Of a stretch of 5,717 bases of DNA, positions 1 through 4,182 are shown piece by piece (positions within the stretch are counted from its first letter, which is position 1; every line of letters begins with the position of its first letter). The stretch spans positions 1-5,717 of the forward strand of contig JAGLYT010000111.1 of assembly GCA_023132075.1 (NCBI GenBank), written 5' to 3'. The DNA is from a bacterium (GTDB lineage Bacteria > CBDUZB01 > JAGLHV01). The translations under genes were made by a program, and so were the position numbers. Under the pieces are notes generated by a model. That model was not told where the DNA came from. It did no database searches and saw only the letters and a list, made by a program, of their open reading frames with translations.

Positions 1-73
1 ATAAGTCATCCCCTACATTGCTTGAAAATTAAAGAAGTAAAATAGTAAAAAGAAAAGAGTTGAAAGAAAATAA

Positions 74-1519
74 ATGGTTAAAAAAATAGGTATTATTTTA
101 ATAGGATTTTTAATTATTCCTTTCATGGTTGGTATAATAGAAGCGAGAAATCTTGCTTTGGGAAAGGGTTGTACTGCTTCTCCTGATTGGATACAAGATC
201 CTAATTTTGCTACGGACGGAAGGATGTTAAAGAGATGGGAGTCAGACCACTCTGACGATGAATGGATAAAGGTAGATTTAGGTGAGTCTAAAACTTTCAA
301 CACAGTTATGTTAAGATGGGAAACGGCTTATGGTAAAAGTTATACAATTGAAATTTCTGATAATGAATTTGGGCCATGGACGGTAGTTTGCGATACTACT
401 ACAGCAAATGGAGGAAATGATAATATTTATGTTGGTGAGCGGACTGCCCGCTATGTAAAAATGAATGGAAGAAAAAGGTCGACAATATGGGGTTATTCTT
501 TGTGGGAATTTGAGGTACATAATATCTTTCCTGCCACTAATCTTGCTTTTGGAGAACAGGCACAGGCAGAAGCGTCTTCTATACAGGGTAGTGATGTAAT
601 GGCGAGTAATGCAGTAGATGGTGATATGTCAACCCGATGGGGCTCAGAGGTAAATAATGATTCTGAATGGATAAAAGTGGATTTAGGTTCGGAACAAATT
701 ATCAATGCCGTTGTGTTAAAATGGGAAGCAGCTTATGGGGGAGATTATACTATTGAACTTTCTATAGATGATATTAACTGGAGTACAGCTAGCTTCATTA
801 CAGGAGGAGATGGAGGGATTGATATTATTGAATTTTCTAATCAATCTGCCCGTTATGTGAAAATGAATGGAACAAAAAGAGGAGTGGATGATCCCTCTTA
901 CGGTTACTCTTTATATGAATTTGAAGTATATTCAGATAATATGCCGGCTATTTTAGATGTGGCCATTAGAAATATTGCAGATAATGAAGTGACTGATACA
1001 ATTACCTGGAGTGGGATAGATGTAGATTTTCCATTAAGTTTAGTATGGACAGTGGCAGATCAGTATTTAGAAATTGAACATGCTGTAGGTTATTTAAACT
1101 GGGGTATTCAAATTTACACTGATAATCAAGGGGAGGGAGCCAACCCGGAATATACAGGGTATAGTAGCCCTGCCGGATTAGTAGGAGTGACGGCGACTAC
1201 GGAAGTTTTACCGATGTGTTGGCATACAGAAGACGAGCATGTTGATGGAGGACCGCTTACTCCGGTGGAAAGGGAGGATCATTCTGGATTCACTAATTAT
1301 TCATGGTTTTTCTTGGGGGATAAGAGTTCTGCTGGATTTAATAATGGAGATGATTGGATTACTGTATGGAATTTGGAAGGTGCAAAGTGGGGTGAAGATG
1401 TTGGAGAGCGTTATACACCGGTGGGGACAGTAATGGTTTATCTAGCAGCAAAATTTGAACAAGCGACAATACAGACTTATAAAACGAATAAATTTATTTT
1501 AGAACAGTATCATCAGTAA
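74..1519 (+). CDS. Secreted protein with tandem discoidin (F5/8 type C) domains and an unrecognised C-terminal domain
   Basis: This is a 481-residue exported protein, probably a surface ligand-binding or carbohydrate-binding protein. Residues 1-24 form a signal peptide: lysines at 3-4, a long hydrophobic core, and likely cleavage after I-E-A24. Two discoidin-type domains follow at about 26-150 and 156-287. Each starts NLA(L/F)G, has an (E/S)EWIKVDLG strand, then a R-W-E-T-A-Y or K-W-E-A-A-Y block, then RYVKMNG (126-132 and 260-266), and ends GYSL(W/Y)EFEV (140-148 and 277-285). The two copies are clearly an internal duplication. Such domains usually bind glycans or lipids, but the ligand cannot be told here. 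Residues 288-481 are acidic and rich in aromatic residues, with N-W-G-I-Q-I-Y-T-D-N at 342-351. I do not recognise this region; it looks like a beta-rich domain. No catalytic domain is visible. The ATG at 74 has only a weak A/G-rich ribosome site, but the signal peptide begins directly there. The next gene starts 16-25 bases downstream, so the two are probably co-transcribed. Confidence 0.9.
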   Translation: MVKKIGIILIGFLIIPFMVGIIEARNLALGKGCTASPDWIQDPNFATDGRMLKRWESDHSDDEWIKVDLGESKTFNTVMLRWETAYGKSYTIEISDNEFGPWTVVCDTTTANGGNDNIYVGERTARYVKMNGRKRSTIWGYSLWEFEVHNIFPATNLAFGEQAQAEASSIQGSDVMASNAVDGDMSTRWGSEVNNDSEWIKVDLGSEQIINAVVLKWEAAYGGDYTIELSIDDINWSTASFITGGDGGIDIIEFSNQSARYVKMNGTKRGVDDPSYGYSLYEFEVYSDNMPAILDVAIRNIADNEVTDTITWSGIDVDFPLSLVWTVADQYLEIEHAVGYLNWGIQIYTDNQGEGANPEYTGYSSPAGLVGVTATTEVLPMCWHTEDEHVDGGPLTPVEREDHSGFTNYSWFFLGDKSSAGFNNGDDWITVWNLEGAKWGEDVGERYTPVGTVMVYLAAKFEQATIQTYKTNKFILEQYHQ

Positions 1520-1529
1520 AAAAAGTAAA

Positions 1530-1533
1530 AGGG
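1530..1533 (+). promoter_or_regulatory. Ribosome binding site deciding the start of the second gene
   Basis: The sequence AGGG lies 11 bases before the ATG at 1545 but only 2 bases before the in-frame ATG at 1536. The spacing favours 1545 as the true start, although 11 bases is slightly long. A start at 1545 also gives a standard signal-peptide beginning (M-I-N-K-K). Confidence 0.5.
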
Positions 1534-1544
1534 AAATGGTTTTT

Positions 1545-2372
1545 ATGATTAATAAAAAGTTATTTACCGGTTTGTTTTTAGCGATTTTATTTTTTCTTAC
1601 CCCGGGTGTATATGCAAAAATAAGTGTTATGCCTGTACGGCAGGAAATTACTGTATCACCGGGCGGAATGGCGGAAGGTAGTTATTTTGTTACTAATCTT
1701 TCAAACGAAAAGACTTATGTGAAAATAAACCCGCGAGACTGGTTTAAGTTGAAAGAAAATACAAATATAAACATAGATTCCTGGCTGGAAATATTACCTC
1801 AGGAGTTTGAGCTTAAAGCGCATGAAAAAAAGGAAATAAAATATAAAGTTACGCTTCCTCAGGAAGTAATAGGTGAATTAGTAGGTATGATTGCTTTTCA
1901 TCCTCAGGCACCTAAAGGTGCGATGATTAATGTTGTTTTTAGTGTTTCGCTTTATGTGATAATTGAAGGGACGGAAATTGTTGAAGGAGAGATTGAATCA
2001 GTAGATGTTGGTAATAGGGAGGATAAAAAAGGTAATCGTTACTTCTATATAGGGTTGGGATTAAAAAATAAAGGAAATGTGCATCTTCGTCCTAAAATAA
2101 AAGCTATTATTAAGAAAAAGAAAAAGCAAATTACTTCTATAGATTTTCCATACGGTTGGCCGGTTTATCCGGGAAGAGTATCCGGTTATGTAGGAGATTT
2201 AAAAGGAAGGCCCCTTTTTCCTAAAGGTAAATATCGTGCTGTAATAACGGTTGATTATGGTAGGTCTGAAGATATTCTTGAAAAAGTTGTTCCTTTCAAA
2301 ATAGATAAAAGAGGGAATGTTAAAAAAAAGTCAAAGAAATTGAAGAAAAAGGAAGTTATTAAAGGCAGTTAG
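1545..2372 (+). CDS. Exported tandem Ig-like protein, pilus-chaperone/DUF916-like
   Basis: This is a 275-residue protein if it starts at 1545; a start at 1536 adds M-V-F. Residues 1-24 are a signal peptide (M-I-N-K-K, hydrophobic core, cleavage after V-Y-A24), so it acts in the periplasm or at the surface. Residues 25 to about 140 have the pattern of a PapD-like or DUF916-like beta-sandwich. An early P-V-R-Q-E-I-T-V-S-P-G-G strand is followed by S-W-L-E-I-L-P at 79-85, then F-E-L-K-A-H-E-K-K-E-I and V-T-L-P, and then G-E-L-V-G-M-I-A-F. Residues about 145-254 look like a second beta-sandwich carrying K-N-K-G-N-V-H-L-R-P near 174-183. The tail, 255-275, is very lysine-rich. Known relatives of the first domain are fimbrial chaperones and WxL-interacting surface proteins. 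No usher, pilin or WxL protein is visible, so a chaperone role is inferred only from the fold. It follows the discoidin gene closely and may serve that product. Confidence 0.8.
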   Translation: MINKKLFTGLFLAILFFLTPGVYAKISVMPVRQEITVSPGGMAEGSYFVTNLSNEKTYVKINPRDWFKLKENTNINIDSWLEILPQEFELKAHEKKEIKYKVTLPQEVIGELVGMIAFHPQAPKGAMINVVFSVSLYVIIEGTEIVEGEIESVDVGNREDKKGNRYFYIGLGLKNKGNVHLRPKIKAIIKKKKKQITSIDFPYGWPVYPGRVSGYVGDLKGRPLFPKGKYRAVITVDYGRSEDILEKVVPFKIDKRGNVKKKSKKLKKKEVIKGS

Positions 2373-2373
2373 T

Positions 2374-2398
2374 AAAGACGGTTGGAAAAGACGGTTAG
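2374..2398. repeat. AAAGACGGTT direct repeats
   Basis: Two adjacent copies of AAAGACGGTT followed by a short G/A tail sit directly after the stop codon. A third copy, GAAAGACGGTT, is at 2616-2626, and a variant, AAAGATGGTTAG, begins near 2454. They are short and unequal in spacing, so they look like decayed repeats rather than a regular operator array. Confidence 0.6.
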
Positions 2399-2406
2399 AA
2401 AAGTTT

Positions 2407-2432
2407 GATTGGTTTAAATTGGTTGAATTGGT
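2407..2432. repeat. 26-base direct repeat, copy 1
   Basis: This GATTGGTTTA-led stretch is repeated at 2508-2533. By hand alignment without gaps, 22 of 26 bases match. The two copies lie on either side of the hairpin element at 2471-2503. Confidence 0.65.
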
Positions 2433-2470
2433 CAAAGACAAAGACAAAGGATAAAGATGGTTAGAACAGT

Positions 2471-2503
2471 TGAATTGCTTGTCCGCCAGTTTGTAAGGCG
2501 GAG
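2471..2503 (-). repeat. Hairpin repeat element, copy A (inverted relative to copy B)
   Basis: A six-pair stem, TCCGCC (2482-2487) with GGCGGA (2497-2502), encloses the 9-base loop AGTTTGTAA. The reverse complement of this element aligns with 3898-3930. It shares the loop (8 of 9 bases) and the flank ACARGCAA-TTCA, and it differs in the stem by one G-C to T-A pair exchange. There is no T run after the stem, so it is not a typical intrinsic terminator. It reads as a dispersed palindromic (REP- or MITE-like) element. Confidence 0.7.
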
Positions 2504-2507
2504 TTTC

Positions 2508-2533
2508 GATTGGTTTAGATTAGTTTAATTAGT
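2508..2533. repeat. 26-base direct repeat, copy 2
   Basis: This is the second copy of the stretch at 2407-2432. The four differences are at the positions matching 2417, 2421, 2425 and 2430; three are A/G transitions. It begins 5 bases after the hairpin stem of copy A. Confidence 0.65.
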
Positions 2534-2573
2534 TAAAAAAAGAAAAGACAAAAGACAGGTACTGAGGCAAAGA

Positions 2574-2593
2574 ATAGTCCATAGTCCATAGTC
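2574..2593. repeat. ATAGTCC tandem repeat, 2.9 copies
   Basis: The 7-base unit ATAGTCC is repeated head to tail nearly three times and is followed by AACAGATGACAGAC. Pieces of the same composite recur in the next gap: AGTCCATAG at 3842-3850 and CACAGATGACAG near 4018-4029. This indicates a dispersed composite repeat. Confidence 0.65.
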
Positions 2594-2646
2594 AACAGAT
2601 GACAGACTAAAGATAGAAAGACGGTTGAATTAGTTAGTAGAATGAT

Positions 2647-2651
2647 GGGAG
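2647..2651 (+). promoter_or_regulatory. Ribosome binding site of the third gene
   Basis: GGGAG lies 6 bases before the ATG at 2658. This is the clearest Shine-Dalgarno site in the window and supports that start, which also begins the signal peptide. Confidence 0.7.
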
Positions 2652-2657
2652 TAGAGA

Positions 2658-3830
2658 ATGTTTAAAAACAGCAGGAAAAAATTATTAATAGGCTTGTGTT
2701 TATCGGTGATGGTGTCGAGCGTTATTTTTTTCTCTTATCATACAGTAAAAGCATTTGAATCAGCAAATAGGGGAATTGTTACTGCTTCTGCTTTTGTTCA
2801 ACCATCAGCACCTGTTGTAATGATTAAGACTCCATTGGAAGTTAATATAGCAGGCTGTAAGATTTATATGGAAGCAGGGATTAGTGCGGGGATGGCAATG
2901 GAGAGTCTAACCTTTTATTACAAAAAGGTTTCTGAACCGGAGACAAGCTATAAGTTAATAACTAAAGAGTTCACACCTCCTCTTTTTGCTTATACATTTA
3001 AAGATTATATTCCCGGAGAAGTAGTAACTACCGATGGAGTAATGTTTTATTTTGAAGTAACCTATAGCGGTGAAGTAGGTGTAGCAGAAGTTCCGGCGCA
3101 GATTATAACAGTAAATCCCAGTGTTACTATGACAATAGGTCCTGAGGGGGGTACGATTGTTTTAGTCGATGGAAATCCTGAAGATGGAGAGGTGTGCATT
3201 GAAATACCCGCAGGCGCGTTGGAAAGTGAAATTGAGATAACCTTTAGCCAGAAAGATCCGGCCGGTGTTCCCGCGGGATTTGGTGTTGCCGGTAGTGATA
3301 GTCCGTTAGCAGCTTATGAAATTTTACCGGAAAATATTGACTTTCAATTGCCCTACAATTTAACATTACTTTATTTTGACCTTAATGGAGAGGTTAAAGA
3401 AGACGGGACACTTATTACGGAAGAGGAATTAAAAATTTTATGGTGGGATGGGTTTGATTGGCGGTTAGTGGGAGGAACATTAAATAGCGAATTAAATACA
3501 CTAACAACTTCTTTAAATCATAATAGTATATTTGCTGTTTTTCCGGCTTTAATTAATGAGCGTACCCATTGTCCGCTGGAAAGAATTATTACCCCGGCCT
3601 GTCAGGATGGGATAAATGATTATGCTTATTTTAATGGATTAACCGATCTGGATAATGTTTCAATAAAAATTTATGATATCACCGGTAAGGAAATAAGAAC
3701 GATAAACATAACTCCTTATCAATGGGATGGCCGCAATAACGATGGTGATATAGTAGAGAGCGGTGTTTATATTTACCAATGTGAATACAATGGAAAGAAT
3801 GTAAGCGGAGTAATAGTAGTAGCGAAGTAA
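2658..3830 (+). CDS. Secreted multi-domain protein: Ig-like, ZU5-like, and CHU_C/FlgD-like C-terminal domain
   Basis: This is a 390-residue exported protein. Residues 1-32 are a signal peptide: R-K-K at 6-8, a hydrophobic core, and cleavage after V-K-A32. Residues about 45-154 form a probable Ig-like sandwich with L-T-F-Y-Y-K-K and P-L-F-A-Y-T-F-K-D-Y. Residues about 158-298 begin I-G-P-E-G-G-T (160-166) and contain I-P-A-G-A-L (183-188), the hallmark of ZU5-like domains. They end with a W-W-D-G-F-D-W-R-L-V-G-G segment and a strand F-A-V-F-P. Residues about 305-390 match the CHU_C (gliding-motility-associated)/FlgD-like C-terminal domain: I-I-T-P-A-C-Q-D-G-I-N-D-Y (310-322), V-S-I-K-I-Y-D-I-T-G-K-E-I (334-346), W-D-G-R-N-N-D-G (356-363), and V-E-S-G-V-Y-I-Y (366-373). 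In Bacteroidota such domains direct export by type IX secretion. Cys315 replaces a residue usually N or G, and with Cys305 it might form a disulfide. No enzyme domain is present, so a structural or adhesive surface role is likely. Confidence 0.87.
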   Translation: MFKNSRKKLLIGLCLSVMVSSVIFFSYHTVKAFESANRGIVTASAFVQPSAPVVMIKTPLEVNIAGCKIYMEAGISAGMAMESLTFYYKKVSEPETSYKLITKEFTPPLFAYTFKDYIPGEVVTTDGVMFYFEVTYSGEVGVAEVPAQIITVNPSVTMTIGPEGGTIVLVDGNPEDGEVCIEIPAGALESEIEITFSQKDPAGVPAGFGVAGSDSPLAAYEILPENIDFQLPYNLTLLYFDLNGEVKEDGTLITEEELKILWWDGFDWRLVGGTLNSELNTLTTSLNHNSIFAVFPALINERTHCPLERIITPACQDGINDYAYFNGLTDLDNVSIKIYDITGKEIRTINITPYQWDGRNNDGDIVESGVYIYQCEYNGKNVSGVIVVAK

Positions 3831-3866
3831 AAAACAAAGACAGTCCATAGACAACGGACAAAAGGA

Positions 3867-3897
3867 AAATACTAAATACTAAATTCGAAATACTAAA
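3867..3897. repeat. AAATAC/AAATTC low-complexity repeat, left block
   Basis: Overlapping AAATACT and AAATTCG units form a short degenerate repeat just before hairpin copy B. The same words resume after the hairpin at 3923-3955, so the hairpin looks inserted in, or bounded by, one low-complexity tract. Confidence 0.55.
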
Positions 3898-3930
3898 CCC
3901 TCCTTACAGACTGGAGGACAGGCAAATTCA
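3898..3930 (+). repeat. Hairpin repeat element, copy B
   Basis: A five-pair stem, CCTCC (3899-3903) with GGAGG (3913-3917), encloses the 9-base loop TTACAGACT. It is the inverted, diverged partner of the element at 2471-2503. Over 32 aligned columns 27 match, and two of the five differences are the two halves of a single compensatory base-pair change. No T run follows. Confidence 0.7.
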
Positions 3931-3955
3931 AAATACGAAATACAAAATTCAAAAC
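3923..3955. repeat. AAATTC/AAATAC low-complexity repeat, right block
   Basis: CAAATTCAAAATACGAAATA and its continuation repeat the words seen in the block at 3867-3897 on the other side of the hairpin. The first bases overlap the conserved 3' flank of hairpin copy B. Confidence 0.5.
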
Positions 3956-4054
3956 AAAGACAAAAGATTGTGAATGGCAAATGGCAAGAAAAAGGCACAA
4001 AGACGGAAATAACAGTTCACAGATGACAGTTGACAGACAAAAGACAAAAAATAG

Positions 4055-4074
4055 ATTCCTGCTTTCGCAGGAAT
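4055..4074. repeat. dRS3-like palindrome
   Basis: ATTCCTGC and GCAGGAAT form a perfect 8-pair inverted repeat around the 4-base loop TTTC, followed by GACAGA. The ATTCC...GGAAT layout resembles the neisserial dRS3 element (ATTCCC N8 GGGAAT) and similar dispersed palindromes in other bacteria. No T run follows, so a terminator role is less likely. Kinship to dRS3 is by resemblance only. Confidence 0.6.
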
Positions 4075-4182
4075 GACAGAAGAGGATAAGATAGGAATGA
4101 ATTAGAAGTTGGAATTTTTAAGTGAATGTTTTAATTTGTCAGGGGGTGTAGTAAAATTAGCAGTCAATTGGAAGTGGAGATA

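Larger units (their letters stand above)
2373..2657. other. Non-coding gap with degenerate repeats and a hairpin element
   Basis: This 285-base gap has no supportable gene. It is made of short, diverged direct repeats, one hairpin element and purine-rich words such as GACAAAAGACA (2547-2557), which recurs exactly at 4036-4046 in the next gap. I see no convincing terminator (no GC stem followed by a T run) and no clear sigma-70 promoter. A transcript leader for the gene at 2658 must lie within it if that gene has its own promoter. Confidence 0.7.
3831..4182. other. Non-coding gap with repeats, a hairpin and a palindrome
   Basis: This 352-base gap has no supportable gene on either strand; the minus-strand frames that enter it from the preceding gene have no ribosome site or recognisable protein. 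It contains, in order: an AGTCCATAG word (3842-3850), an AAATAC/AAATTC-rich block, hairpin copy B (3898-3930), a second AAATTC/AAATAC block, a doubled AATGGCA word near 3973-3986, GACAAAAGACA (4036-4046), and a perfect 8-pair palindrome (4055-4074). The last 100 bases lack repeats and should hold the leader of the gene at 4183. No intrinsic terminator is evident. Confidence 0.7.

Noticed and set aside
18-43. Possible promoter before the first gene (TTGCTT at 18-23, TAAAAT at 38-43)
   Set aside because: TAAAAT is close to a -10 box, but the spacer is only 14 bases and the -35 match is poor. In such A-rich DNA this is expected by chance.
1-45. Tail of an upstream gene
   Set aside because: Two frames stay open to stops at 30-32 and 43-45, but the stretch is too short to show any protein signature.
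2482-2502. Hairpin copy A as an intrinsic terminator of the first operon
   Set aside because: The stem is followed by GTTTCGATTGG rather than a T run, and it lies 110 bases after the stop codon.
3660-3861. Two minus-strand open frames over the end of the third gene
   Set aside because: They overlap the well-supported CHU_C-like domain on the + strand, have no ribosome site, and encode no recognisable protein.
3831-4050. CRISPR array, suggested by short repeated words
   Set aside because: The repeats are too short, unequal in spacing and diverged, there is no constant repeat-spacer unit, and no cas gene is visible.
4109-4137. Possible promoter before the fourth gene (TTGGAA, 17-base spacer, TAATTT)
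   Set aside because: The spacing is right, but only 4 of 6 and 3 of 6 bases match the consensus, too weak to call.
4141-4158. Strong AGGGGG site followed by an in-frame ATT at 4156 as an alternative start of the fourth gene
   Set aside because: ATT starts are very rare, and the extension would put an acidic stretch before the signal peptide. ATG 4183 gives a normal signal peptide.
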